DNA of 64,000 nt, from the NCBI RefSeq assembly GCF_028737265.1, contig NZ_JAQZAK010000002.1:496001-560000 (forward strand). Reading direction: 5' to 3'. The stretch's first letter is position 1. The number at the start of each line of letters is the position of its first letter. The position numbers were made by a program, and so were the translations under genes. Below, piece after piece: positions 16,998 through 25,923 of this stretch. Origin of the DNA: Actinomycetospora callitridis (GTDB lineage: Bacteria > Actinomycetota > Actinomycetes > Mycobacteriales > Pseudonocardiaceae). Under the pieces are notes generated by a model, which worked only from the letters and a program-made list of their open reading frames with translations, made no database searches and was not told the DNA's origin.

Positions 16998-17923
16998 CAG
17001 GCGCTCCGCTGCCACGAGCCGACCGCGTAGCCCGCGGTGGTGGTGAGCAGTCCGGCGGTGATCGCCCCGGCCCGCCGCAGCCCGGCGCGGTCCCCCCGCC
17101 ACGCCTGGATCACGCCGCGGACCACGCCGCGGCGCAGCGTCACCGCCGCGTAGCTGCGCTCCGCGGCGAGACCGGCCGCGGCGCCGACACTGCGCGCGAC
17201 CATCGCCTTCGACAGCCCCTCGGCGTAGCAGCGCGCGCGGAAGTACCGGAAGCCCTCGCGCACCGGCGGGACCCGGTGCCAGATCACCGCCTGCGGGTCG
17301 TACACGAAGCGTGCGCCGGGCCGGTGCGACGCGATGCGGATGCAGAACTCGGTCTCCTCGCAGCCCAGGGGGCGAGACCGGGCGGAGGTGCGTCCGATGT
17401 GGGTCGGGAACCCGCCGGCGATCCCGAAGGCCTCCCGGCGGAACGAGGCGTTGCCGCCCAGGAGGTTGCGTACGGCGCCGACCTCGCGGCCGACGAACGA
17501 GCAGCCCACGACCCAGTCGAACTCCTCGGGGAACCAGTCGGGGCGCGCCGTGGCCCACCGCGGCAGGGTCAGCCCGCCGACGCCGAGCACGTCGGGGTCG
17601 TCGTAGCCCTCGGCGAACGTCCGCACCCAGTCCGCCCCGGCGACGGCGTCGTCGTCGAGGAACGCGACGACCTCTCCGGTGGACGCCGCGACGCCGGTGT
17701 TCTTGCCGCCGGACAGGCCGCGGGTCTGGCTGTTCTCGACCACGAGGACGTCCGGGAGCGCGCCCGTCAGGCGGTCGCGCAGCGCGGGGTTGTGGTCCAC
17801 GACGACGATCACCTCGTGCGGGGCGACGGTCTGGTGCTCGGCCACCGACGACACCGCGGCGAGCACGTCGTCCCACCGCTCGTCGGTGTACGCGCAGATG
17901 ACCACCGAGACGGACCGGTTCAT
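16997..17923 (-). CDS. Family 2 glycosyltransferase
   Basis: A 308-residue GT2 enzyme. It starts MNRSVSVVICAYTDERWDDV, has the nucleotide-sugar/metal motif AFLDDDAVAGADW (Asp90-92), an acceptor region GCEETEFCIRIA that supplies the catalytic acid/base ED-like residues, and a hydrophobic C-terminal segment after residue 250. It would transfer a sugar on the cytoplasmic face during assembly of the polymer or glycolipid. Start overlaps the upstream acyltransferase stop by four bases (ATGA), so it is co-translated. Donor sugar cannot be deduced. Confidence 0.9.
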   Translation of the reverse strand: MNRSVSVVICAYTDERWDDVLAAVSSVAEHQTVAPHEVIVVVDHNPALRDRLTGALPDVLVVENSQTRGLSGGKNTGVAASTGEVVAFLDDDAVAGADWVRTFAEGYDDPDVLGVGGLTLPRWATARPDWFPEEFDWVVGCSFVGREVGAVRNLLGGNASFRREAFGIAGGFPTHIGRTSARSRPLGCEETEFCIRIASHRPGARFVYDPQAVIWHRVPPVREGFRYFRARCYAEGLSKAMVARSVGAAAGLAAERSYAAVTLRRGVVRGVIQAWRGDRAGLRRAGAITAGLLTTTAGYAVGSWQRSA

Positions 17924-19026
17924 GCCGACACCCCGTTCACCTGGCCGGGACGGCGCCAGCGACCGCGGGCGCGCAGCACCCGGTCGGCGACGCCGTACAG
18001 CTGCGGACTCCGGTCGACGGCGCGACGCACCGAGCGGACCGGTGCGGTGCGCGCCCACGCCAGCGCCGCGGTGGGAACCGGGCGCGCAACCCGTCCCTCG
18101 GCGACCGTGGTGTCGCCGGACTTGAGCTCGTCCTTGTAGGTCTTGGCGCCGCGGCCCATGTCGATCAGCTCCACCCCGTCGGCGGCCGCGGCCCGGGCCA
18201 TCGCGAGGTGCAGCAGGAGGCCGGGCGAGTACCTCGCCATGCGCGCGGAATAGGCCGGGAACCACGTCGGGACGACGCCGTGGTCGCGCAGACCGAAGTG
18301 GCCCGCGACCAGCTCGTCGCCGGCGTAGAGCAGCGAGAGACAGCCGCGGAACGGGCCGGTGCGCTCGCCGAGCAGCTCGTGCACGAGACCCCGGATCCAG
18401 GGCCGGGCGAAGCGGTCCGAGCGCCCCGTCCGCTGGTACTGCGCGGACTTCCAGCCCAGCACCGTGTCGAGGGCGGCGACCGCCGTGTCGTCGCCCGCCT
18501 CGAGCACGAACCGGAGCGGACCGTGGTCGCGCTCCAGCCGGCGCGCCCGTCGTGGCAGGTCGCGCACCCGCGACGAGCGCGCGCGGGCCGCCCGGTGATA
18601 GGCCTCGAAGCCATCGGTCAGGTCGATCACCGGGGACGCGGCCTGTGAGGTCCGGTAGTCGTCGAAAGGCCGCTGGTCCGCGACGAGGTGGTCGAACTCC
18701 CAGACCGAGAGACCGCAGGACCGCACCAGCTCACGGGCGTCCCAGTCGACGTCGGGCGCGTGCACCAGGCCCTGCGCGTCGCTCAGACCGGGCGCGACGG
18801 GCAGCCCGCGGCCCAGCGTGGCGCGCTCGAAGGGGAAGAAGCCGACGATCTCCCCGCCGTCGGTGAGCACCCCGACCCGTGTCCGGGGCCGGAACTCCCC
18901 GACGACGCGCGTGAACTCCGGGGACAGGAACGGGGTGCGCAGCGGCGGCGTCTTCGTCTGGAGCACGCGCCAGCGGTCGACCTCGTCGGCCGTGAGCTCG
19001 TCGGGACCGACGACGTCGACCCTCAC
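17920..19026 (-). CDS. CelD/FemAB-like GNAT acyltransferase (first paralogue)
   Basis: A 368-residue protein with the GNAT fold seen in CelD/BcsL and FemAB-like enzymes. The acyl-CoA side is suggested by GCLSLLYAGDELVAGHFGLRD and by YSPGLLLHLAMARAAAADGVELIDMGRGAKTYKDELKSG near the C-terminus. Such proteins acylate sugars of envelope polymers or add amino acids. It is roughly half identical by eye to the gene at 23431-24516, sharing GLVHAPDVDWD, CGLSVWEFDHLV, YQRTGRSDRF and IDMGRGAK. GTG start overlaps the upstream membrane-protein stop by four bases. The substrate is unknown; polysaccharide acylation is inferred from the operon. Confidence 0.82.
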   Translation of the reverse strand: MRVDVVGPDELTADEVDRWRVLQTKTPPLRTPFLSPEFTRVVGEFRPRTRVGVLTDGGEIVGFFPFERATLGRGLPVAPGLSDAQGLVHAPDVDWDARELVRSCGLSVWEFDHLVADQRPFDDYRTSQAASPVIDLTDGFEAYHRAARARSSRVRDLPRRARRLERDHGPLRFVLEAGDDTAVAALDTVLGWKSAQYQRTGRSDRFARPWIRGLVHELLGERTGPFRGCLSLLYAGDELVAGHFGLRDHGVVPTWFPAYSARMARYSPGLLLHLAMARAAAADGVELIDMGRGAKTYKDELKSGDTTVAEGRVARPVPTAALAWARTAPVRSVRRAVDRSPQLYGVADRVLRARGRWRRPGQVNGVSA

Positions 19027-19448
19027 GGCTGCGCCTCGATGGCCGTCGCGGCCGTGCGATCCGCGGGGGCGCGGTCGGCCCGCGACGTCGCGAGCTCGAT
19101 GCCGACCCACACCGCGACGCTGATCCCCGTCACGACCAGGACGCCCACGGGCACGTTCCAGACGGACAACGACAGCATCAGCTGGGCGACCACCGTGTTC
19201 AGGGCGAGCACCCAGCCCACGGCGAGGACCACGCGGGCCGCCGGCTCGAGGCGGTGGGCCGGCACGACGACGGCGAGGACCGGCACCACCAGGAGGACGA
19301 TCGGGATCACTACCGGGTTGCGGCCCGCGAGGACGACGGTCGCCCACCAGCCGACCGCCAGGGCGAGCACCGCGCCGGAGAGGCTCAGGGCGAGACGCAC
19401 CCGGTGCACCGGCCGCACGGGGGGCTGCGGGGCGGCGCCGGAGGTCAC
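19023..19448 (-). CDS. Small four-helix membrane protein
   Basis: A 141-residue protein with four predicted membrane helices (about residues 18-35, 44-62, 72-90 and 95-117) and short cytoplasmic ends. No catalytic residues are evident. It is locked into the operon: it begins one base after the upstream glycosyltransferase stop, and its stop overlaps the acyltransferase start (GTGA). Similar small proteins occur in polysaccharide operons as assembly or scaffold components, but I do not recognise the family. Confidence 0.75.
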   Translation of the reverse strand: MTSGAAPQPPVRPVHRVRLALSLSGAVLALAVGWWATVVLAGRNPVVIPIVLLVVPVLAVVVPAHRLEPAARVVLAVGWVLALNTVVAQLMLSLSVWNVPVGVLVVTGISVAVWVGIELATSRADRAPADRTAATAIEAQP

Positions 19449-19449
19449 G

Positions 19450-20373
19450 TCACGACCCCGCCGGGGTCGCGCGGACAGTGGGTTCGAGGGTGGGGTCGAG
19501 AGCGTCCTCGACGGCGGCGGCGGCGCCGTCCCGGTGGTGGACGAGGCGGCGCAGCCGCTGGACGGCGAGGCCGCTGGGCCCGCGGTCGTGCTCGCGCAGC
19601 AGGGTGCGCAGCACGCGCGTGCCGTCGCGGACGACGTGGAGGTTCGACCGCCCGTAGCGCCGCGGCATCTCCATGCTCGGCACCTCGGCGATCCGCAGGC
19701 CGGCCCGCAGCGCGGAGACCGTCAGCGACGTCTCCACCTCGAACCCGGGCCGGGTGAGGTCCAGGAAGGGCAGGCAGCGCCGGTGGAAGGCGACGTAGCC
19801 GTAGCAGAGGTCGGTCAGGAACGTGTCGTGCATCCGGTTGACCATGCCGACCAGCACGCGGTTCCCCCCGCGGCGCAGGCGCGTGATGTCGCGGGACCCG
19901 CCCCCGCCCATGAAGCGGGAGCCCTTGACGAAGTCGTAGCCGTTGTCGAGGAAGTGCAGGAAGTGCGGGATCTCCTCGGGGGCCATGCTGCCGTCGGCGT
20001 CGATCATGACGATGTGCTCGCCGGTGGCCGCCAGGAAGCCCTCGCGCAGCGCGTCACCCTTGCCCCGCCCGGACTGCTCGACGACCTGGATGTCGGGGCG
20101 CGCCGACTGCGCGAGCATCACGGTCGCGTCGCGCGAGTGCCCGTCGACGAGCACCACCTCGTCGACGCAGCCGGGCACCTGGGCGAGGACCCAGGAGATG
20201 TTGGTGGCCTCGTTCATGGCCGGGACCACCAGGGAGACCTTGTTCGGACGGGTCGCGGCCGGTCGGGGAACGACCCGCGCCGCCGGGACCTCGGGGAACA
20301 CGGTGACGGGCGGCGGGACGAGGGGCACGCGACGTCCCTCCCCCACGTCCCCGTTGCGCTGGACGGTCAACAT
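19450..20373 (-). CDS. Family 2 glycosyltransferase (dolichol-phosphate-mannose-synthase-like)
   Basis: A 307-residue GT2 enzyme and first gene of the minus-strand operon. Key segments are VSLVVPAMNEATNISWVL, DEVVLVDGHSRDATV (Asp-containing nucleotide site), GRGKGDALREGFLAATGEHIVMIDADGSM (DAD metal motif) and VKGSRFMGGGGSRDITRLRR. This layout is closest to polyprenyl-phosphate glycosyltransferases. It would load a sugar on a lipid carrier to start or feed the pathway. No membrane helices are seen. The annotated ATG has GGAGG almost touching it, so a downstream start in the low-complexity N-terminus is possible. Confidence 0.88.
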   Translation of the reverse strand: MLTVQRNGDVGEGRRVPLVPPPVTVFPEVPAARVVPRPAATRPNKVSLVVPAMNEATNISWVLAQVPGCVDEVVLVDGHSRDATVMLAQSARPDIQVVEQSGRGKGDALREGFLAATGEHIVMIDADGSMAPEEIPHFLHFLDNGYDFVKGSRFMGGGGSRDITRLRRGGNRVLVGMVNRMHDTFLTDLCYGYVAFHRRCLPFLDLTRPGFEVETSLTVSALRAGLRIAEVPSMEMPRRYGRSNLHVVRDGTRVLRTLLREHDRGPSGLAVQRLRRLVHHRDGAAAAVEDALDPTLEPTVRATPAGS

Positions 20374-20475
20374 TCCTCCATCGGAAGGGAGGCGAATTCC
20401 CTGGACCAGGGACGTTACGACTCGGCTCGTGGCCCCGGATCGCTTCGGAGGAGCAGGCGAGCTAGTACGAATTCA

Positions 20476-21231
20476 TCAGGGATCGACGATCCGGCCCACG
20501 TCGTCCTCCTGCTCCCGGACCAGCCGCACCGGCCGCGACGGGGTCGAGCCCGCTGTGACCCCCGAGAGCTCTGAGGCCTCCGTGAGCGGGGCGAGCCTCT
20601 CGGCGCGGGCGATGCGGACCGCCTCGAGCCGGCCGTGCACGCCGAGCTTCCGGAAGATTCGGTGGGTGTGCGTCCGGACGGTGTTCACCGCGACATCGAG
20701 GTGGTCGGCGATGTCGCGCGCGGAGAGCCCCTCGACGAGGGCGCGCAGCACCTCGACCTCGCGCTCCGTGAGCGCGCTGAGCCGCCCGGTCGGGCGCCGG
20801 GCCTCCGCGACGTCGCGGCGCATCCCGTCGAGGACGGTGGCGAGGAGCCGCGACGGATAGATGCCGTGGCCGTCGTGCACGAGGCGGACCGTCTCGGTGA
20901 GGTCCTCGACCGACGCCCCGGACGGCAGCCAGCCCGAGACCCCGGCGCGTGCCGCGTCGCACGCGCTGTCGTCGTCGCCGGGCTCCGCGAGGACCACCAC
21001 GCGCGGCCCGACCGGGCGCTCGCGGAGGAGCTCCACGGCGCGTTCCCACCGTGGCGGGCGGATCGCCAGGTCGAGCACGACGACGTCGGCCCGCCGGGCC
21101 GCGAGCTCGTCCCAGGCCTCGTCGGCGCGCGCGGGCACGACGACGGTCAGCGACGGCTCACCCGACCACCGCGCGACGAGCAGGTCGTGCAGCAGCCGGT
21201 CCGCGACGACGAGCACCTGGACGGGACGCAC
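20476..21231 (-). CDS. LuxR-type response regulator
   Basis: A 251-residue protein with an N-terminal receiver-like domain (residues 4-120) and a LuxR helix-turn-helix (about 150-212: LSALTEREVEVLRALVEGLSARDIADHLDVAVNTVRTH...). Asp54 in VVVLDLAI is at the phosphorylation position, but the usual acidic pair near the first strand reads VVADR, so phosphorylation may be weak or absent. No histidine kinase gene is adjacent. It is divergent from a second LuxR regulator across 279 bases, and lies between polysaccharide genes on both sides, so control of that locus is plausible. Confidence 0.85.
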   Translation of the reverse strand: MRPVQVLVVADRLLHDLLVARWSGEPSLTVVVPARADEAWDELAARRADVVVLDLAIRPPRWERAVELLRERPVGPRVVVLAEPGDDDSACDAARAGVSGWLPSGASVEDLTETVRLVHDGHGIYPSRLLATVLDGMRRDVAEARRPTGRLSALTEREVEVLRALVEGLSARDIADHLDVAVNTVRTHTHRIFRKLGVHGRLEAVRIARAERLAPLTEASELSGVTAGSTPSRPVRLVREQEDDVGRIVDP

Positions 21232-21510
21232 GATCCGAGGACGCTAGGCATGACGTGCGCCACAGTCGTCCCCAAGATGGAGGAGAAACCGTCCGCAATC
21301 CGAACCGGAACCGTTCTGTGACGGGCCGTCAGGCAACCTCCGCCGCTGTACGACCGCACAGGCTTCGCTCCTGCCCCGAACGGCCTACACGGCCCGCGAA
21401 AGGTACCCGGATGTCGGTCACTCCGCGTGCTTGACGCGACCTCGATCGGGTGGTCACGCTGAACACACCGCCGGTGTGCTGGGGCGCCGAGGGAGGTTCC
21501 TGCGGGGGGA

Positions 21511-22170
21511 ATGATGGATCTGGTGATAGGTGGGCGCGGAACGCTGCTCACCGATCTGCTCGGGACGACGCTCACCGGGCACGGGCACGCCGTGACGCTC
21601 GGGCCGGCCTCGCGGGAGGGGCTGGTCGGCGTCGTGGCGGCGGGCCGGCCGGACCTGGTGATCGCCGACCACCTCGCCGACGCCGACCGCGACGTCGCCG
21701 TGTTCGTCCGCGCCCTGCGTGACGCCGGGGCCGGGCGCTCCGCGGTCCTGGTGCTCACCTCCGACGACCTGCGCTCCTCCATCGACGCCGCCCTGGCCGC
21801 CGGCGCCCGTGCCTACCTGCACCGCAGTCACGGGGTCGAGTCCCTGCTCCGGGCGCTGCGGCGGGTGGCCGCCGGCGAGATCGTGATCAGCGCCCCGCGC
21901 GCGCCCGTGGACCAGGACCCGGCCGGGGCCCGCGCGCGGCGGCTGGTGTCGTTGCTGACCGAGCGTGAGGTCGAGTGCCTCTCCCTGCTCGTCGAGGGCG
22001 TGAGCACCCGCGAGATGGAGCGCCGCCTCGGCATCGCCACCCTGACGGTCCGCAGCCACGTGCAGTCGATGCTCTCGAAGCTCGGGGTGCACTCGCGGCT
22101 GGAGGCCGCCTCGCTCGCCGTGCGCCACGACCTCCTCGTCGGTCGAGCGCTGCCCTCCCGGGCCGGCTGA
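21511..22170 (+). CDS. LuxR-type regulator with degenerate receiver domain
   Basis: A 219-residue regulator. The receiver-like domain (1-125) keeps Asp53 in LVIADHLADADRD, but the first-strand acidic residues are missing (MMDLVIGGRG). The LuxR helix-turn-helix spans about 145-205 (LLTEREVECLSLLVEGVSTREMERRLGIATLTVRSH...). Likely acts as a constitutive or ligand-sensing regulator, not a normal two-component partner. A TTGACG at 21431-21436 is a candidate -35, though the matching -10 is poor. Two bases after its stop the P450 gene begins, so the two form a unit. Confidence 0.82.
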   Translation: MMDLVIGGRGTLLTDLLGTTLTGHGHAVTLGPASREGLVGVVAAGRPDLVIADHLADADRDVAVFVRALRDAGAGRSAVLVLTSDDLRSSIDAALAAGARAYLHRSHGVESLLRALRRVAAGEIVISAPRAPVDQDPAGARARRLVSLLTEREVECLSLLVEGVSTREMERRLGIATLTVRSHVQSMLSKLGVHSRLEAASLAVRHDLLVGRALPSRAG

Positions 22171-22172
22171 CG

Positions 22173-23426
22173 GTGCGCGCCGACGCCGCCACCCTCCCCG
22201 ACCTCACCGATCTCGCGTTCTGGGCGGCTCCCGAGTCCGAGCGGCTCGCCGCCTTCGCCCACCTGCGGGCCCTCGACCGTCCGGTGTTCTTCGCCGAGCC
22301 GCGGGTGCCGTTGCTGCGCCCCGGCGGCGGGTTCCACGCGCTGGTGCGCCACGCCGACGTGCTCGAGGCCAGCCGCCACACCGCCGTGTTCTCCAGCGAG
22401 CCGGCCGCGGTGAGCCCCGAGCCGCCGCCCTGGCTCCCGATGGTGTTCGGCCGTCCCCTGGTGAACACGGACGACCCCCGGCACGCCCGCCTGCGCCGGA
22501 TCGTGTCCCGCGCGTTCGCCCCCCGGCGTCTCGAGGCCCTCGACGTCGAGATCGCGCAGATCGTCGACGAGATCGTCGCCCGGCTGGAGCGCCGGGGCTC
22601 GGGCGACTTCGTGGCCGACGCGGCCCGCGAGCTGCCGATCCACGTGATCTGCTCGATGCTCGGGATCCCGCGTGAGCGACGCGGGTACGTCCTCTCGCGG
22701 ATCGACGTCATGACCGAGTACTCCGGGGTGCGCGGGGAGATGCACCGCCTCGCCACGGCCCGGCTGCTGCTGGGGAACCTGCGGGCGATCGTCGACCTGC
22801 GCCGGTTCGTCGTGGGCCTCGGGAGGCAGCGCCGGCGCGACCCGGGCGACGACATCCTGTCGGCGCTGGTCACCGCCGACGTCGACGGCGAGCGGCTCTC
22901 GCTGCGGGAGCTGGGGTCGTTCTTCGACCTGCTCCTCGTCGCGGGCAACGAGACCGTGCGCAACGCCGCGTCGCACGGGCTGGTGCTGCTCTCGGAGAAC
23001 CCCGGGCAGCGCGAGCGGCTCGCGGCCGACCCGGACGCGCTGATGGGCACCGCGATCGAGGAGATCGTCCGGATCTGCTCCCCGATCATCCAGTTCCGGC
23101 GCACGCTGACCCGCGACCACGAGCTGCGCGGCCACCCGCTGCCGGCCGGGTCCAAGGTGGTGCTGTTCTACGGCTCGGCCAACCGGGACGAGCACGTCTT
23201 CGACGCCCCCGACGCCTTCGACGTCGGGCGCCGGCCCAACCCGCACGTCGGCTTCGGCGGGCCCGGCGCGCACCTCTGCCTCGGCGCCCACCTCGCCCGC
23301 CGCGAGCTGGGGGCCCTGTTCCGGGCGGTGCTCGCGCGCCTGCCCCACCTGCGGGCGGCCGGGCCGGCGGTGCCGCTGCGCTCGTCGTTCGACCACGGGA
23401 TCGTCGCGCTGCCGTACACCGTGTGA
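22173..23426 (+). CDS. Cytochrome P450
   Basis: A 417-residue P450 of normal bacterial size. The heme-ligand loop reads VGFGGPGAHLCLGAHLAR with Cys369 as axial ligand; the I-helix oxygen-activation segment is LLLVAGNETVRN; the K-helix ExxR is in EEIVRICSPIIQFRR. The SP-IIQFRR and GGPGAHLCLG style recalls the CYP124/125/142 group, which hydroxylates sterols and branched lipids, but substrate cannot be inferred from this alone. GTG start is two bases after the regulator stop. No ferredoxin or reductase lies nearby, so electrons must come from elsewhere in the genome. Confidence 0.92.
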   Translation: MRADAATLPDLTDLAFWAAPESERLAAFAHLRALDRPVFFAEPRVPLLRPGGGFHALVRHADVLEASRHTAVFSSEPAAVSPEPPPWLPMVFGRPLVNTDDPRHARLRRIVSRAFAPRRLEALDVEIAQIVDEIVARLERRGSGDFVADAARELPIHVICSMLGIPRERRGYVLSRIDVMTEYSGVRGEMHRLATARLLLGNLRAIVDLRRFVVGLGRQRRRDPGDDILSALVTADVDGERLSLRELGSFFDLLLVAGNETVRNAASHGLVLLSENPGQRERLAADPDALMGTAIEEIVRICSPIIQFRRTLTRDHELRGHPLPAGSKVVLFYGSANRDEHVFDAPDAFDVGRRPNPHVGFGGPGAHLCLGAHLARRELGALFRAVLARLPHLRAAGPAVPLRSSFDHGIVALPYTV

Positions 23427-23430
23427 CTCC

Positions 23431-24516
23431 TCAGGGGCGCACGACCCTCGCGCGCACCGACGCGGCTCGTTTGAGGACCCTGTCGGCGGCGGCGTAGAGG
23501 CGCGGGTCCTCGAGCACCCGGTTGCGCAGCCGCCGCACCGGCTCGCGGCGCGCCCAGTGCACCGCGGCGGACGGGCCACGACGCACGATCCGGCCCTCGG
23601 CGACGACCAGGTCGCGGCTGCGGAAGCAGTCCTTGTAGCCCTTGGCGCCGCGCCCCATGTCGATCTCGACGATGCCGTCGGCCGCGGCGTGCTCGGCGAG
23701 CATCAGGTGGTGCAGCAGGCCCGGGGAGTAGTGGCGGAACCCGAGGTCGAACGCCGGGAACCAGCCGGCGAGCGACGATCCGCTGCGCAGGCCGAAGTGC
23801 CCGGCGACCGGGGTGTCGCCGGCCCGGAGCACCGAGAGCGTGCCGGCGAACGACTCGGTGCGCGTGTCCAGCAGCGACTCGAGCAGCTCGCGGATCCAGG
23901 GGACGCGGAACCGGTCACTGCGTCCGGTGCGCTGGTACTGCTGCGACTTCCACTCCATGATCTGGCGCAGCCCGTCCGGGTCCGCGGTGCCGAGCGTGAA
24001 CGTCACGGCGCCGTGGGCGCGCCCGAGCGCGCGGCCCTTGCGCTCCAGCTCGGAGAGGAACGACTTCGACCGCGAGCGCACGTGCGCCCGGAACGCCGCG
24101 TAGCCGCCGCCGAGGTCCATCACCGGCGACGGCACGCGCAGCGCCTGGAAGCGCTCGAACGGCTTCTGGCCGTCGACGAGGTGGTCGAACTCCCACACCG
24201 AGAGCCCGCACGCCCGCAGGAGCTGCTGGGGGTCCCATTCGACGTCCGGAGCGTGCACCAGCCCGTGCGCGTCGGTGAGCCCGGGTGCGGGCGGGGTGCC
24301 GTAGCCCAGCGGCCCGCGCTCGAAGGGGAAGAACCCGACGATGCCGGCCGACTCCTCCAGCACCGCGACGCGCAGCTGCGGGCGCACCCGCCCCACGGCC
24401 AGCACGAACTCCGGCGCGAGGAACGGGTGCGCCGTCGCCCCGGAGCCCTGGAAGGCGCGCCAGCTCTCGAGGTCGGACGCGCCGAGCTCGTCCGGACGGA
24501 CCACCCTGATCTGCAC
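23431..24516 (-). CDS. CelD/FemAB-like GNAT acyltransferase (second paralogue)
   Basis: A 361-residue paralogue of the acyltransferase at 17920-19026, with the same key segments GLVHAPDVEWD, CGLSVWEFDHLV, WKSQQYQRTGRSDRF and EIDMGRGAKGYKDCF. It is about half identical by eye. It stops four bases from the P450 stop and is transcribed convergently, alone. The duplication suggests two acylation steps on the same envelope glycan, or divergence to different acyl donors. Function is inferred from family and neighbourhood. Confidence 0.82.
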   Translation of the reverse strand: MQIRVVRPDELGASDLESWRAFQGSGATAHPFLAPEFVLAVGRVRPQLRVAVLEESAGIVGFFPFERGPLGYGTPPAPGLTDAHGLVHAPDVEWDPQQLLRACGLSVWEFDHLVDGQKPFERFQALRVPSPVMDLGGGYAAFRAHVRSRSKSFLSELERKGRALGRAHGAVTFTLGTADPDGLRQIMEWKSQQYQRTGRSDRFRVPWIRELLESLLDTRTESFAGTLSVLRAGDTPVAGHFGLRSGSSLAGWFPAFDLGFRHYSPGLLHHLMLAEHAAADGIVEIDMGRGAKGYKDCFRSRDLVVAEGRIVRRGPSAAVHWARREPVRRLRNRVLEDPRLYAAADRVLKRAASVRARVVRP

Positions 24517-24651
24517 GTCGTCGCCCCCACGTCGCCCGGGGTCCCCACCCCCGGCCCTGTGCCCGGCAAGCCTAGGGACGTGAAGGTCATGTGACGTCGT
24601 GCGAGTGGACCACCCGACGTAAGCACCGTGCGGGTGGCCCCGGCTCCGGCG

Positions 24652-25005
24652 CTACCTCGGACAGAGGCAGAACGGGTGGCCCACGGGGTCGAGGAGGACC
24701 CGCCACCGATCGCCCGGCTGGTCGTCGGGCAGCGACGCGCCGAGCTCACGGGCCCGGTCGGTGGCGGCGTCGAGGTCGTCCACCGCGAGGTCGAGGTGGT
24801 AGCGCTTGGTGCCCTCGGGGTCCGGCCACGGCGGCGCGACCCAGCCCGGCACGCGGCCGAAGCCGATGGGCGCGCCCTCGCCCGAGATCATCGCGTACTC
24901 GTCCTCGGCGTGGACGACGTCCCAGCCGAGGAGGGCGCCGTAGAACGTGGCCTGCGCCCGCGGGTCGGGGCCGTCGAGATTGATCATGGCGAGTGTCGTG
25001 GACAT
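24652..25005 (-). CDS. Glyoxalase/VOC-fold protein
   Basis: A 117-residue vicinal-oxygen-chelate protein with one beta-alpha-beta-beta-beta pair of modules. It opens LAMINLDGPDPRAQATFYGALLGW, and closes with YHLDLAVDDLDAATDRARELGAS and RVLLDPVGHPFCLCPR, the last being the typical strand with a metal or ligand residue. These proteins include dioxygenases, lyases and antibiotic-binding proteins; the exact role is open. Confidence 0.82.
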   Translation of the reverse strand: MSTTLAMINLDGPDPRAQATFYGALLGWDVVHAEDEYAMISGEGAPIGFGRVPGWVAPPWPDPEGTKRYHLDLAVDDLDAATDRARELGASLPDDQPGDRWRVLLDPVGHPFCLCPR

Positions 25006-25069
25006 GCCGCGGACGCTAGGACCCGTTCCTGACAGGGTGCGTCATGTTCGCGTGCGTCCCCGTGTGGAA

Positions 25070-25116
25070 CGAGGGACGCCCTCGATGCGCCCCACGCACC
25101 CAGGGACGCCCTCGCT
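25070..25116 (+). repeat. 47-bp GC-rich repeat, copy A
   Basis: Contains two GGGACGCCCTCG palindrome-like cores separated by a GC spacer. A second copy at 46423-46469 is 39 of 47 bases identical by my alignment. This copy is in the non-coding interval between the VOC gene and the unknown gene at 25268. Confidence 0.75.
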
Positions 25117-25267
25117 CCGCCACCACCCGGAGCACCTCGGTTCACCCCATCCGGTGGACCCGCCCGATCCGGGCGCCCGAGGGCTAACGGTTCCGGCACA
25201 CGCTTCGACAACCGGGCACACAGCGTCCGACCGGCCGCTGGAGCGCTAGGCCGTTCGGGGGTCGATC

Positions 25268-25921
25268 ATGGGGCAGCACCACCGGCGGGAGGACACCCTC
25301 GTGACGCCGGCAGCGGTCCCGGGCCCCGTCCCGGCGCCCGCCCACCGCTTCGTGCCGCAGGACGCCCCGCCCGCCGGGCTCGGCTACCCCGCGCCGACGT
25401 CCTACCGCCCGCACCCGGTCACCGGCGTGCCCACCCCGCCCCACGGCGCGGTGGCCGCCCGCACCGTCGGCGCCGTCCGCACGGCGCCGCGCACCGCCCG
25501 CCCCGGGACCCGCGCCCCGCTGGCCGTCGCTGTCGCGGGTGCCGCGATCGCGCTGATCGGGATCGGCTCGCAGCTCCCGTCGCTCGTCGACGCGGTGGCC
25601 ACCACGACCGCGAGCGCACCGAGCCCCGCGAGCGCCCCCGTCTCCCCGACCGTCGCCCACCAGTGCGCCACGATCGTCGCCGACGCCCTGGACGACACCG
25701 TCACCTCGCTCGGGCAGACGCCGAGCGACGGGTGGGCCGGGGTCGTCGACGCCCGTGGGGACGCGCTCGCCGCGACCTACGGCGCCACCTCGCCCGAGCA
25801 CGACGCCTTCGTCGCCGGCTCGGACGACATCCTCGGCTGGCTGCGCGACGGCTCGACCGAGGACTACGGCACGGTCACCACCCGCGTCGCCCAGACCGTC
25901 GCCACGACCTGCGGCTCCTGA
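25268..25921 (+). CDS. Unknown single-pass secreted or membrane protein
   Basis: A 217-residue protein: a Pro/Ala-rich cytoplasmic N-terminus (about 1-80), one membrane helix (about 84-108, APLAVAVAGAAIALIGIGSQL), a Ser/Ala/Pro spacer and a C-terminal domain with two cysteines (HQCATIVADAL and TVATTCGS), which probably form a disulfide outside the cell. A GTG at 25301 with GGAGG ahead of it is an equally good start and would give 206 residues. Family not recognised. It ends directly before a 42-base palindrome. Confidence 0.65.
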   Translation: MGQHHRREDTLVTPAAVPGPVPAPAHRFVPQDAPPAGLGYPAPTSYRPHPVTGVPTPPHGAVAARTVGAVRTAPRTARPGTRAPLAVAVAGAAIALIGIGSQLPSLVDAVATTTASAPSPASAPVSPTVAHQCATIVADALDDTVTSLGQTPSDGWAGVVDARGDALAATYGATSPEHDAFVAGSDDILGWLRDGSTEDYGTVTTRVAQTVATTCGS

Positions 25922-25923
25922 CC

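Noticed and set aside
17296..17400. tRNA or small RNA gene in or near the glycosyltransferase genes
   Set aside because: No cloverleaf or CCA-adjacent pattern seen here or elsewhere in the window by eye; GC-rich stems are common and not specific.
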